In this document: piece by piece, positions 10,015 through 22,180 of the stretch | Numbering within the stretch: the first letter of the stretch is position 1 | How the letters are laid out: every line of letters begins with the position of its first letter | DNA from: Chloroflexota bacterium | GTDB lineage: Bacteria > Chloroflexota > Dehalococcoidia > UBA2247 > RBG-13-53-26 | Assembly (NCBI GenBank): GCA_016875915.1 | Contig: VGOM01000009.1 | Span: forward strand, 1 to 64,000 | Direction: 5' to 3' | Length of the DNA stretch: 64,000 nt | Notes under the pieces: generated by a model | Databases searched by the model: none | The model's input: the letters and a program-made list of their open reading frames with translations, nothing else | What the model was told of the DNA's origin: nothing | Program-made: the position numbers and the translations under genes

Positions 10015-11676
10015 ATGAAGAGCGATGCCGTGAAGTCAGGCGTGGAGCGCGCCCCGCACCGTGCTCTGCTGCGGGCCCTGGGGTGCACCGAGGAGGAGAT
10101 TGGGCAGCCATTCATCGGCATCGTCAACAGCTACAGCGAGGTGGTGCCCGGACACACTCACCTGCGCAGCATCGCCGACGCGGTCAAGGCCGGGGTGCGG
10201 CAGGCCGGAGGCACCCCCTTCGAGGTCAACACCATCGCCGTCTGCGACGGCATCGCCATGAACCACTTCGGGATGAGATTCAGCCTGCCCAGCCGGGAAC
10301 TCATCGCCGATTCGGTGGAGATCCTGGCCCAGGCACACGGCTTCGATGCCCTGGTGTTCATCCCCAACTGCGACAAGGTCATCCCGGGCATGCTCATGGC
10401 GGCGGCCAGGCTGAACCTGCCCTCCATATTCGTCAGCGGCGGTCCCATGATGGCCGGCAGGCTGGGCTCGGAGTCAGTGGACCTCAATTCCGTCTTCATG
10501 GCCGTGGGCAAGGTGACCCGGAAGAAGATGAGCCTGTCGGAGCTGAGGGAACTGGAGGAGGCGGCCTGTCCCGGCTGCGGCAGCTGTGCCGGGATGTTCA
10601 CCGCCAACACCATGAACTGCCTCACCGAGGCGCTGGGGATGGCCCTGGGCGGCAACGGCACCATCCCCGCCGTGGATTCCCGTCGGGTCCGGCTGGCCAA
10701 GAAGGCCGGGTCTATGATCATGGATCTGCTGCACAGGGATGTCCGTCCCCGCAGCGTCATTACCCGGGACTCCATCTACAATGCCCTGGTGGTGGACACC
10801 GCGCTGGGCGGCAGCACCAACTCCATCCTTCACCTCATGGCCATTGCCCATGAAGCCGGGGTTCGTTTCCCGCTATCCATGATGAACGACATCAGCGACC
10901 GGACCCCCTATCTGTGCAAGCTCAGCCCGGCCGGGGACTACCATATCGAGGATTTCGATCTGGCTGGCGGCGTGCCCGCTTTGATGGCGGAACTGTCCAG
11001 GGCCAGGCTGCTGAAGACCAGGGTGGCCCGGGTGTCGGGCAGATCGCTCAGCGAGGAGAATGCCGCCGCCAAGAACAGGAATGAGGGCGTCATCCATCCG
11101 CTGTCCGCCCCGTATTCGGCCAAGGGAGGGCTGGCCATCCTGTTCGGCAATCTCGCCCCTGAAGGTGCCGTGGTCAAGGCCGCCGCAGTCGCTCCCGAGA
11201 TGCTCTCCCATCAGGGTCCGGCCAGGGTCTTTGACTCCGAGGAGAGCGCCACCAAAGCCATTATGGGCCGGAGCATCAAGGCCGGCGAGGTGGTGGTTGT
11301 CCGCTACGAGGGGCCCAGGGGAGGGCCGGGCATGCCGGAGATGCTCACGCCGACCTCGCTGCTCACCGGCATGGGCATGGACGGCAAGGTGGCCCTGATA
11401 ACTGACGGACGGTTCTCCGGCGCTACCAGAGGGGCGGCCATCGGTCATGTCTCCCCCGAGGCGGCGGCGCGGGGCCCTATTGCCGCCGTACGGGATGGTG
11501 ATATAATACGCGTAAACATCGCCCGGCGCACGGTTGACGTTGACCTCTCCGACCGCGAGTTGAAGAGCCGGCTGTCGAAGCTGCCTCCGTTCCAGCCCAA
11601 AGTAGCCACAGGCTATCTGAAGCGGTACTCTGAACAGGTCGGTTCGGCCAGCACCGGGGCGGTCTTCGTATCTTAG
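10015..11676 (+). CDS. ilvD: dihydroxy-acid dehydratase
   Basis: [60 protein letters not shown]. Confidence 0.97.
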   Translation: MKSDAVKSGVERAPHRALLRALGCTEEEIGQPFIGIVNSYSEVVPGHTHLRSIADAVKAGVRQAGGTPFEVNTIAVCDGIAMNHFGMRFSLPSRELIADSVEILAQAHGFDALVFIPNCDKVIPGMLMAAARLNLPSIFVSGGPMMAGRLGSESVDLNSVFMAVGKVTRKKMSLSELRELEEAACPGCGSCAGMFTANTMNCLTEALGMALGGNGTIPAVDSRRVRLAKKAGSMIMDLLHRDVRPRSVITRDSIYNALVVDTALGGSTNSILHLMAIAHEAGVRFPLSMMNDISDRTPYLCKLSPAGDYHIEDFDLAGGVPALMAELSRARLLKTRVARVSGRSLSEENAAAKNRNEGVIHPLSAPYSAKGGLAILFGNLAPEGAVVKAAAVAPEMLSHQGPARVFDSEESATKAIMGRSIKAGEVVVVRYEGPRGGPGMPEMLTPTSLLTGMGMDGKVALITDGRFSGATRGAAIGHVSPEAAARGPIAAVRDGDIIRVNIARRTVDVDLSDRELKSRLSKLPPFQPKVATGYLKRYSEQVGSASTGAVFVS

Positions 11677-11685
11677 GGGGCGGGA

Positions 11686-13398
11686 ATGAAGCTGACGGGT
11701 GCCCAGATAATCTGTGAGAGCTTCGCCAAGGAAGGCGTGGAAGTCATCTTCGGCTTCCCCGGCGGATCTCTCCTGCCCTTCTACGACACACTGCCCCAGT
11801 ATCCCCAGCTGCGGCATATACTGGTCCGCCATGAACAGGGCGCGGCCCACGCCGCCGACGGCTATGCCCGGGCCTCGGGAAGGGCCGGGGTGTGCTGTGC
11901 CACTTCGGGGCCCGGCGCCACCAACCTGGTCACGGGGATCGCCAACGCTTACCTTGATTCCTCGCCCGTCATCGCGCTGACCGGCCAGGTGGCCCGGCCG
12001 TTCATCGGCAAAGACGCCTTCCAGGAGATAGATATCACCGGCATCACGCTGCCAATAACCAAACACAACTACGTGGTGATGAGCGCTGCTGAGATGGCCG
12101 GCGTTATCAAGGAGGCCTTCCATATCGCCACCACGGGCAGGCCGGGGCCGGTGCTCATCGATGTCCCCCGTGACGTCTTCGTTGAGGAGGCGGAGTATCA
12201 CTATCCGGCCAGGGTGGATCTCCCCGGCTACAAGCCCGTCATCCGGGGCCACTCCGCCCAGATCAAGAAGGCGGCCCGGCTGATCAACGAGTCCCGGCGC
12301 CCGGTGATCATATCGGGCAGGGGCGTGGTCATCTCCAGGGCCTATGAGGAGCTGCGGGAGTTGGCGGAGAAGGCCCAGATCCCGGTGATCACCACATTGC
12401 TGGGCATCAGCTCTTTCCCCGAGAACCATATGCTGAGCCTGGGCATGCTGGGGATGCACGGCATGGCCCACGCCAACAAGGCGGTGAACGAGGCTGACCT
12501 GGTCATCGCCGTGGGGATGAGGTTTGACGACCGGGCCACGGCCAAGGTCAGCGCCTTTGCCCCCAAGGCCCGGATCATCCATGTCGATATTGACCCCGCT
12601 GAGATCGGGAAGAACGTCAGGGTGGACGTCCCCATCGTGGGGGATGCCCGGGATGTCCTCAGGGACCTGAACAAAGAGGTGGTCACGCTGAGTCGCGTGG
12701 AGTGGATCAGCCAGATGGACGAATGGCGCGGCTGTCACATGGCGGCGGCCATCAGGGACGGGGAGGACCTCATCCCTCAGTATGTCATCCACAGCATCTG
12801 CGAGGTCACCCAGGGCAACTCCATCATCGTCACCGGCGTGGGACAGCACCAGATGTGGTCGGCGCAGTGCTTCTGCTACAAGAAGCCGAACACCCTCATC
12901 TCCTCCGGCGGACTGGGGACCATGGGCTTCGAGCTGCCGGCAGCCATCGGGGCCAAGGTCGGCTGTCCGGACGAGACGGTCTGGTGCGTGGCCGGAGATG
13001 GCGGTTTCCAGATGACCATCCAGGAGTTGGCCACCATCACCCAGGAGCGGACGGCGGTCAAGATCGCCATCATCAACAACGGCTACCTGGGCATGGTCCG
13101 GCAGTGGCAGGAGCTCTTCTACGGGCGTCGCTACGTGGCCACGCCTCTCAGCAGTCCGGACTTCGTCAAGATCGCCGAAGCCTATGGGATTGCGGCCGTC
13201 AGGGTGAGGACCAGGCTGGAGGTTGTCCCCGCCATCCAGAAGGCCATGGAGCACGACGGGCCGTTTCTGATCGATTTCGTGGTTGAGCCGGAAGAGAATG
13301 TCTATCCCATGGTGCCGCCCGGGGCGGCGCTGGCGGACCTCATCGAGGCGCCGAGGACCCAACTGGTCGCCCCCGGCAGCGACCGTGTCAGCGAGTGA
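11686..13398 (+). CDS. ilvB: acetolactate synthase large subunit
   Basis: FGFPGGSLLPFYD, ATSGPGATNLVTGIANAY, TPP motif GDGGFQMTIQELATI...NNGYLGMVRQWQ. Confidence 0.97.
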   Translation: MKLTGAQIICESFAKEGVEVIFGFPGGSLLPFYDTLPQYPQLRHILVRHEQGAAHAADGYARASGRAGVCCATSGPGATNLVTGIANAYLDSSPVIALTGQVARPFIGKDAFQEIDITGITLPITKHNYVVMSAAEMAGVIKEAFHIATTGRPGPVLIDVPRDVFVEEAEYHYPARVDLPGYKPVIRGHSAQIKKAARLINESRRPVIISGRGVVISRAYEELRELAEKAQIPVITTLLGISSFPENHMLSLGMLGMHGMAHANKAVNEADLVIAVGMRFDDRATAKVSAFAPKARIIHVDIDPAEIGKNVRVDVPIVGDARDVLRDLNKEVVTLSRVEWISQMDEWRGCHMAAAIRDGEDLIPQYVIHSICEVTQGNSIIVTGVGQHQMWSAQCFCYKKPNTLISSGGLGTMGFELPAAIGAKVGCPDETVWCVAGDGGFQMTIQELATITQERTAVKIAIINNGYLGMVRQWQELFYGRRYVATPLSSPDFVKIAEAYGIAAVRVRTRLEVVPAIQKAMEHDGPFLIDFVVEPEENVYPMVPPGAALADLIEAPRTQLVAPGSDRVSE

Positions 13399-13461
13399 TT
13401 CGCGCCGCATCTGTCCAGCTGCGGCAGGCCCTGCGGCTGCCAGCCGCGGTCTGAAAGGGGG

Positions 13462-13962
13462 ATGGTGATGACCTCCGACAAGCATATCCTGGTTGCCCTG
13501 GTGGCCAACAAACCCGGCGTGCTCAATCGAGTGGCCAGCCTCTTTCGGCGCCGGGGCTTCAACATCGAGAGCATCACTGTGGGGCATACCGAGAAGGAAG
13601 GCATTTCCCGGATGACCATTGTGGTCAATGGCGACCCGGCCACGGTGGAGCAGGTCCGGAAGCAGCTCGACAAGGTCATCGACGTGGTTAAGGTCCACGA
13701 TATCACCCAGGACAGCGTGGTGGACCGGGAGTTGGCCCTGATCAAGGTGAAGACCACGTCCACTAATCGCAGCGAGATCATCCAGATCGTGGACATCTTC
13801 AGGGCCAATATCGTGGATGTGGCCGCCGACTCCCTCATCGTGGAAGTGACCGGCGATGAGGACAAGCTGAACTCCCTATTCCGGCTGCTCAGCAGCTTCG
13901 GCATCAGGGAGATCGCCCGCACCGGCCGGCTGGCCATGACCCGGGGCGTTCCTCCTGGCTAG
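13462..13962 (+). CDS. ilvN: acetolactate synthase small subunit (ACT domain)
   Basis: ALVANKPGVLNRVASLFRRRGFNIESITVG; directly follows ilvB. Confidence 0.95.
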   Translation: MVMTSDKHILVALVANKPGVLNRVASLFRRRGFNIESITVGHTEKEGISRMTIVVNGDPATVEQVRKQLDKVIDVVKVHDITQDSVVDRELALIKVKTTSTNRSEIIQIVDIFRANIVDVAADSLIVEVTGDEDKLNSLFRLLSSFGIREIARTGRLAMTRGVPPG

Positions 13963-15375
13963 GGGACAGGCGCGGCACCGGTGCTCGGCGCAGAAGGCCC
14001 GGTGCAGCTGGATCAGGCCCTGCTGGTAGCACGCCCTGCGCCGCATCGCCGGCACGGCACCGAAGATCTGCCCCTCCATGTGCCTGGTGATCCAGTTCTC
14101 CTGGAGCCCCGGGCAGTTTACATAAAGTTCCCGGACCCGCTTCCGAAGCCATCGGTCGTCCCTGGCCTCCGCCCAGGCGAGGCAGAAGGGGAGTATCACG
14201 TTCACTGCGACGTCTCTGGCCCTGTCCCGTCCGACGAGGCTGGGGGCTTTCCGCCTGACCCCAGGTGGGGACAGAGACGCCGGGTGGCACCTGGCTCCCA
14301 CGGTGAAGGTCCGCTCCAGTTCCCTCCGGGCTTCCCCCGCTGAGGGCTGTCTCACGCAGGCCAGCACCGTGGTGAGCAGCTCCCCCCTGTTCCTGGCCAG
14401 CACATGGCTGGCGGCGGCGATGCGGCGGACGGGATGATTCTCCGGCCTGACCCTGAACAGCCGCCAGTCGCTGCGAGACATGGTCTTCCTGATGCCGGCG
14501 AGCCGCCGCGGTCTCTCGACGCGCACTCCCCTGGCCTTGTCACGTCTGCGTGGCCCGGTCCGGGCTGCCGCTGGCCGTGAGTGGGATGGCGCCAGGCCGG
14601 ATGCGGCCAGCATCAAAGCCTGGATCTCCGCCGCCGATCCTCTGCTGGCGAAGCCGTACACTGACCGCAGCGGCAGCAGCCGGGCCAACTGCTCAAAGGA
14701 CTCCCTGTTCTTGGCGTAGCCCAGGGCCGCGAGAAGGGCTTCATAGAGCACCTGCTCCGGGTCGTTCCGTGCCAGGACGTCCCTGAATCGCGCCGCCCTG
14801 GCACGGAAGCGCCTTGCCCCTGCCCTGTCTATCGCGGCCAGCACGCGCGGCTTGCCTCCCTGCCTGACCACCCGACGGCACGGCTCTTCGGGAGCCGGTG
14901 CCAGGCTCAGCAGGCCGCCGGGGGCCACCAACGACGCTTGGAGATGCGGGGCTAGGGCCAGGATGGGGATTCCCTCGCCGCTCCTGACAAGGCTGGTCTC
15001 CCGGCCTTCGTCCCACATCACCACATGGAGGATGACGTTGTTGAAGCCTGGATTCCGGTGGTGTCCGTGAGATCGCCAGTGCCGGGCTCTGACATCGACC
15101 TCGATGTCCCCCCTCAGGCGCCTCCGGCCCATGGCGATGAGCGCATCGCGGAAGTCCGGACCGCTGTCCGTGTTCTTCCTGCCAGGGTGCAGGATGCGGA
15201 TCATCTTGCCGCCGCTGGTTGCCAGGGACGCCCCGCCCGGCAGCCGCTGCCAGGCCTTGACCAGGAAGCTCTCGGTTATGGCTGTCTCCTGGCCTCGCTG
15301 GGTGTCGCAGGCGCCGGGAACGCGCCTCGCCTGCCTCCGGCACACCCCGGGAGGTGCGGAATCCGCCGCCGCCAT
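13876..15375 (-). CDS. DUF2851 family protein
   Basis: ESFLVKAWQRL...ILHPGRKNTDSGPDFRDALI...GDIEVDVRARHWRSHGH; CYQQGLIQLHRAFC...CRACPL near C-terminus; start codon uncertain. Confidence 0.8.
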   Translation of the reverse strand: MAAADSAPPGVCRRQARRVPGACDTQRGQETAITESFLVKAWQRLPGGASLATSGGKMIRILHPGRKNTDSGPDFRDALIAMGRRRLRGDIEVDVRARHWRSHGHHRNPGFNNVILHVVMWDEGRETSLVRSGEGIPILALAPHLQASLVAPGGLLSLAPAPEEPCRRVVRQGGKPRVLAAIDRAGARRFRARAARFRDVLARNDPEQVLYEALLAALGYAKNRESFEQLARLLPLRSVYGFASRGSAAEIQALMLAASGLAPSHSRPAAARTGPRRRDKARGVRVERPRRLAGIRKTMSRSDWRLFRVRPENHPVRRIAAASHVLARNRGELLTTVLACVRQPSAGEARRELERTFTVGARCHPASLSPPGVRRKAPSLVGRDRARDVAVNVILPFCLAWAEARDDRWLRKRVRELYVNCPGLQENWITRHMEGQIFGAVPAMRRRACYQQGLIQLHRAFCAEHRCRACPLARRNAPGHGQPAGAGDLPDAEAAEQPE

Positions 15376-15407
15376 CGGCTTGATCTTACACGGTTACGTG
15401 TATGACG

Positions 15408-15653
15408 TCAAGCCTTCCGGCGCTTGGTCTTCCCGGCGGGACTGGCTTCGTAGCTGAAGCCCGCCCTCTCTGCAACCATGGTCAGTAGCGTTGAGGAAGT
15501 GCCTCGTGGCTGGTACATCCCCGTCTCCCACTCGCTGACTGTCTGCTGCCGGATGCCCAGTTCATCGGCCATCTGCTGCTGGGTCAGCCCCAGATGCCGT
15601 CGCAGGGCGCGGACCTGAGCCCTGTCCCACTTGCGCTTCGCCTTGCTGGACAT
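15408..15653 (-). CDS. XRE-family helix-turn-helix regulator
   Basis: VRALRRHLGLTQQQMADELGIRQQTVSEWETGMYQPRG. Confidence 0.88.
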   Translation of the reverse strand: MSSKAKRKWDRAQVRALRRHLGLTQQQMADELGIRQQTVSEWETGMYQPRGTSSTLLTMVAERAGFSYEASPAGKTKRRKA

Positions 15654-15713
15654 GCTATGCCGGACAGAAAGGTCCGCCCCCCCCAATCTGAAGGTTCCTG
15701 TGTCGCATACGAT

Positions 15714-17447
15714 TCATGCCTTCGCTTCGCCCCTGCCGCGCAACCATGCCAGCAGTTCTTCTACTGGCATGGTGTTCAGGAAGTGCCTGGCTTCGCCCCA
15801 GCCGCGGCGGGCCATGCCCACGGCGAAGCGCACGTTGCTCAAGTGCTCCGTGCCATGGGCATCTGTGCCCAGGGCCAGTCTGACCCCCAGTTCCCGCGCC
15901 CGGAAGATGTGGATGTCCCTCAGATCGAGGCGGTCCGGCATGCAGTTGATCTCCAGGGCCGTCCCGGTCCGGGCCGCGGCGCGGAAGATAGCCTCCATGC
16001 CCAGGGCGACGGGCTCCCGCTGCCCCAGCAGCCTGCCGGTGGGATGGGCGATGATGTCCACGTGGGGGTTCTCCATGGCCCCCAGGAGTCTCCGGGTCAT
16101 CCGGTCCTCGTCCTGGCTCAGGGCGGAATGGACAGCGGCGATGACCACATCGAGGTTCGCCAGGATCTCGTCGGGAAGGTCCAGGCTGCCGTCGGCCCGG
16201 ATGTCCACCTCTGTGCCGGAGAGCACCCGGATGCCATGCAGATTCTCATTGAGCTTCCTGATCTCGGACGTCTGGGCCCTCAGCCGTTCCTCGTTCAAGC
16301 CGTGGGCGATCCCCAGGCCCCTGGAATGGTCGGTCACCGCGATGTACTCATAGCCCAGGCCCCTGGCCGCCACGGCCATGGCCTCTATGGAGTCCCGGCC
16401 GTCGCTCCAATCGGAATGAAGATGGAGGTCGCCCTTCACATCGGCCGGCTCCAGCAGTCGCGGGATGCTGTGCTCCTCCGCCCTTTCGATCTCATGCTGT
16501 CCCTCACGCAGCTCCGGGGGGATGAACTCCAGTCCCAGCCGCCCGTAGAAGCCCTCCTCCGTTGAGAACCTCTCCAACCGGCCGTCATCGAGGGTGGTGA
16601 TGCCATATTCGCTGAGCTTCAGCCCCTGGCGCTGCCCCCTTTCCCTCAGGGCTATGTTGTGCTGCTTGCTGCCCGTGAAGTACTGCAGCAGTGAGCCGAA
16701 GTCGTCGTGCTCCACCACCCGCAGGTCTGCCTGCAGGCCTCGGTGGGTGACCACGCTGGCCTTGGTGCCGCCTCGGGCCAGAACCTCCTTGACCAGCGGC
16801 AGCCTGGTGAAGGACTCGATGACCGCCTCGCCGTCGTCGGCGGTGCCCATGAGATCGATGTCGCCTATGGTCTCCCTGAAGCGGCGGAGGCTGCCCGCAG
16901 GGGTGAGATTCCGTATCGGGGAGGTCTGCCGCAGAGAGGCCATGATCTCCTCGGCCAGGGGCAGAGCCGTGCCGATGGGGATCCTCTGCTCCTTGGTCCG
17001 CATCGACCGGAGGTGGTGCAGGATGTTCTCGGCTGTCTTCTCACCCAGCCGGTACAGCCCCTCTACCCTGCCGTCGATGATCGCCCCCTCCAGTTCCTCC
17101 AGTGACCTGATCCCCAGCTCCGTGGAGAGCCTCATGGCTGTCTTGGGGCCGATGCCGGGGACCTGGAGAAGGGAGATGACGCCGGGGGGGAATTCAGACC
17201 GGAGCTCTTCGTAGTACTTCAGGCGACCCGTGGTCAGCAGCTCGACGATCTTCTTCTCGATGGCCTCGCCCACCCCGGGGACGTCCCTCAGCTTGCCTTC
17301 CTGCCTCAGCTGGTCCAGTCCCACCGGCAGTTGCTCGATGGAGCGGATGGCCTTCTGGTAGGCCCTGATTTTGAACGGGGTTTCTCCCTTGAGTTCGAGG
17401 AGGTCGGCGATGTCCTGGAACACCCGGGCGATGTGGCTGTTGTTCAT
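15714..17447 (-). CDS. polX: family X DNA polymerase with PHP domain
   Basis: Helix-hairpin-helix (LLQVPGIGPKTAMRL), GDIDLMGT polymerase motif, PHP motif DLHLHSDWSDG...AVTDHS. Confidence 0.94.
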   Translation of the reverse strand: MNNSHIARVFQDIADLLELKGETPFKIRAYQKAIRSIEQLPVGLDQLRQEGKLRDVPGVGEAIEKKIVELLTTGRLKYYEELRSEFPPGVISLLQVPGIGPKTAMRLSTELGIRSLEELEGAIIDGRVEGLYRLGEKTAENILHHLRSMRTKEQRIPIGTALPLAEEIMASLRQTSPIRNLTPAGSLRRFRETIGDIDLMGTADDGEAVIESFTRLPLVKEVLARGGTKASVVTHRGLQADLRVVEHDDFGSLLQYFTGSKQHNIALRERGQRQGLKLSEYGITTLDDGRLERFSTEEGFYGRLGLEFIPPELREGQHEIERAEEHSIPRLLEPADVKGDLHLHSDWSDGRDSIEAMAVAARGLGYEYIAVTDHSRGLGIAHGLNEERLRAQTSEIRKLNENLHGIRVLSGTEVDIRADGSLDLPDEILANLDVVIAAVHSALSQDEDRMTRRLLGAMENPHVDIIAHPTGRLLGQREPVALGMEAIFRAAARTGTALEINCMPDRLDLRDIHIFRARELGVRLALGTDAHGTEHLSNVRFAVGMARRGWGEARHFLNTMPVEELLAWLRGRGEAKA

Positions 17448-20042
<2,595 letters not shown>

Positions 20043-20052
20043 GTCTTCTCGG

Positions 20053-21006
20053 CTACGCCTCGAACTCCTCGAACATAGCCCCCATGGAGAGACCGGTGTG
20101 TATCCTGTGGATGGCCTCTCCCAGCAGAGGGGCCACCGACAGCACGGTGATCTTCTTCAGCTTCCTGTTGGCGGCAATGGGGATGGTGTCGGTGACCACC
20201 ACCTCCTTCACCGGGCAGGACTGGATGTTCTCCATGGCCGGTCCGGATAGGACCGGATGGGTGCAGCAGGCGTAGACCTCCTTGGCTCCCTGCTGGTGCA
20301 GGGCGGCCACCGCGCCGACCAGCGAGCCCGCCGTGTCGATCTCGTCGTCGAGGGTCAGGGCCCGCATCCCCTTGACGTCCCCGATGACGTTGAGGGTCTC
20401 GGCCTTGCCGGTGTTCCCGATCCGCCTCTTCTCAATGATGGCCAGTGGGGCATCGAGCCTCTCCGCCAAGTCGCGCGCCCTCTTGGAGATGCCGATGTCG
20501 GTGGCTACCACTACCAGGTTGTCTATGGCCTTCTTCTTGAAGTAGCGGGTAATGAGGTGGAGCGCGGTCATCTCATCCACCGGAATCTGGAAGAAGCCCT
20601 GGATCTGTCCGGCGTGCAGGTCCATGGTCAGCAGCCTGTTGGCCCCCGCCACCGTGATCAGGTCGGCGATCAGCCTGGCTGTTATCGGCACGCGGGGCTG
20701 ATCCTTCTTGTCGGTCCGGCCGTAGCCGTAGTAGGGGACCACCGCGGTGATCCTCCCCGCCGAGGCGCGCTTCACGGCGTCGAGCATGATCAGCAGTTCC
20801 ATCAGGCTCCTGTTCACCGGGGAGCAGACGGGCTGGACCACGAAGACATCCCGCTCCCTGACGCTCTCCAGCAGCCGGACGAAGGTGTTCTCGTTGCTGA
20901 ACTCGCTCACCTCGGCCTTGCCCAGAGGTATGCCCAGATAGTCGGAGATCCCTTGGGCCAGCGCGGGGTGGGCGTTGCCGGTGAATACCTTCAGTTCGTC
21001 AATCAT
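20053..21006 (-). CDS. prs: ribose-phosphate pyrophosphokinase
   Basis: [56 protein letters not shown]. Confidence 0.96.
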   Translation of the reverse strand: MIDELKVFTGNAHPALAQGISDYLGIPLGKAEVSEFSNENTFVRLLESVRERDVFVVQPVCSPVNRSLMELLIMLDAVKRASAGRITAVVPYYGYGRTDKKDQPRVPITARLIADLITVAGANRLLTMDLHAGQIQGFFQIPVDEMTALHLITRYFKKKAIDNLVVVATDIGISKRARDLAERLDAPLAIIEKRRIGNTGKAETLNVIGDVKGMRALTLDDEIDTAGSLVGAVAALHQQGAKEVYACCTHPVLSGPAMENIQSCPVKEVVVTDTIPIAANRKLKKITVLSVAPLLGEAIHRIHTGLSMGAMFEEFEA

Positions 21007-21039
21007 GCGGCTCCCCTCCAGATCGGCTGTCGTCTGCCC

Positions 21040-21048
21040 AGTATAGCA
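21040..21048 (-). promoter_or_regulatory. extended -10 promoter element upstream of prs
   Basis: TGCTATACT on minus strand; weak TTGTTG -35 at 18-nt spacing. Confidence 0.5.
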
Positions 21049-21092
21049 CAGCGATTTTCGCGCCAACAACGAGATCGGAAGCAGGGAAAACG

Positions 21093-21122
21093 CGAAGGGC
21101 CCCGCCTGAGCGGGACCCTTCG
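21093..21122 (-). terminator. rho-independent terminator downstream of enoyl-CoA hydratase gene
   Basis: CGAAGGGcCCCGC-CTGA-GCGGGaCCCTTCG stem-loop; followed on the minus strand by CGTTTTCCC. Confidence 0.75.
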
Positions 21123-21170
21123 TCGATCTGCCTCCGTCTGCTCGCTGGAAAGGGCCAGCCTATGCGGCTG

Positions 21171-22052
21171 CTACAGCCCCAGGCTCTTGTAGCGCGCATC
21201 CCTGGCGTGGAAGGCATCTTTGGCGGTGCCCCTGTCTCTCCTCTCCTTGAAGAAGTTGAACTCATCGTCCTCCCACCTCAGGTTGGTGAACAGCGTGTGC
21301 GAGATGTAGGCCGGGACGAAGTCGCTGATCAGTCCTATCCGATCGAAGATGATGTGGCGGGTGGCCTTCCCGATGGCGATGCCGTCGCGGGGGAGCAGGG
21401 TCATGGCCATGGCCAGCTTGCGGGTCTCTTCGTCCAGCTTGTCTGCCGGGACGGCCTTGTTCACCAGTCCGATCTCCGCTGCTTCCTTGCCCGATATCGT
21501 CTTGCCGGTGAGCAGGAGCTCCATGGCCCTCTTCATTCCCACGTGGTAGATCAGGTGGGTGATGCCCAGCACACCGCTGCCTGAGAAGCCCAGCCGCTGC
21601 TCGGTCAGGCCCAGCTTGGCATCCTCGGCTGCCACGGCCAGGTCGCACAGCAGGGGGAAGTACACCCCGCCGCCGATGCAGTAGCCGTGAAGCTGGGAGA
21701 TGGTGATCTTGGGATTGAGGAAGACGTGCATCATGTTGTCGTCCATGCCCATCTTGTCGTACTTCAGCCTGATCCTCTGGCTGGGCTTGCGCTCGCCGGC
21801 CTTGCCGGTGCCCATGCCGTAGATGAAGCCCACCTTGGTCAGGTCATGGCCCACGGTAAAGGCCTTCCCGGAGCCCCTGAGGATGATCACTTTGACGTCG
21901 TCGTCGTCCGCCGCCTGATCGAACGCCCGCCATACCTCCTGGGCATCCTCACCCCGCCCGATCCACTGGAAGGCGTTCATCTTGTCCGGCTTGTTCATGG
22001 TGATGGTGGCGATCTGGTCCTTCACTTCGTAGATGATGTACTTGTAGCTCAA
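21171..22052 (-). CDS. enoyl-CoA hydratase/isomerase family protein
   Basis: Crotonase motifs GSGKAFTVGHDL, LHGYCIGGGVYFPLLCDLAVAAEDAKLGLTEQRLGFSG; TTG start preceded by AAGGAGGAG. Confidence 0.9.
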   Translation of the reverse strand: MSYKYIIYEVKDQIATITMNKPDKMNAFQWIGRGEDAQEVWRAFDQAADDDDVKVIILRGSGKAFTVGHDLTKVGFIYGMGTGKAGERKPSQRIRLKYDKMGMDDNMMHVFLNPKITISQLHGYCIGGGVYFPLLCDLAVAAEDAKLGLTEQRLGFSGSGVLGITHLIYHVGMKRAMELLLTGKTISGKEAAEIGLVNKAVPADKLDEETRKLAMAMTLLPRDGIAIGKATRHIIFDRIGLISDFVPAYISHTLFTNLRWEDDEFNFFKERRDRGTAKDAFHARDARYKSLGL

Positions 22053-22180
22053 ATCTCCTCCTTCAACGATTGTTTGTCGCAGGGGTCGGCATTCGCAGCC
22101 CTTCCCCTGGTTGCGGCTTCGTCTTCCCGGTACGCGTCTCTCTCGATACCCTCTCACTCCTCTCCGGTGCCATGTCTTGC

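Noticed and set aside
10873-13698. 941-aa minus-strand ORF across ilvD/ilvB/ilvN
   Set aside because: Antisense to three confidently identified genes; His/Gly/Asp-rich, low-complexity translation typical of GC3-driven shadow ORFs.
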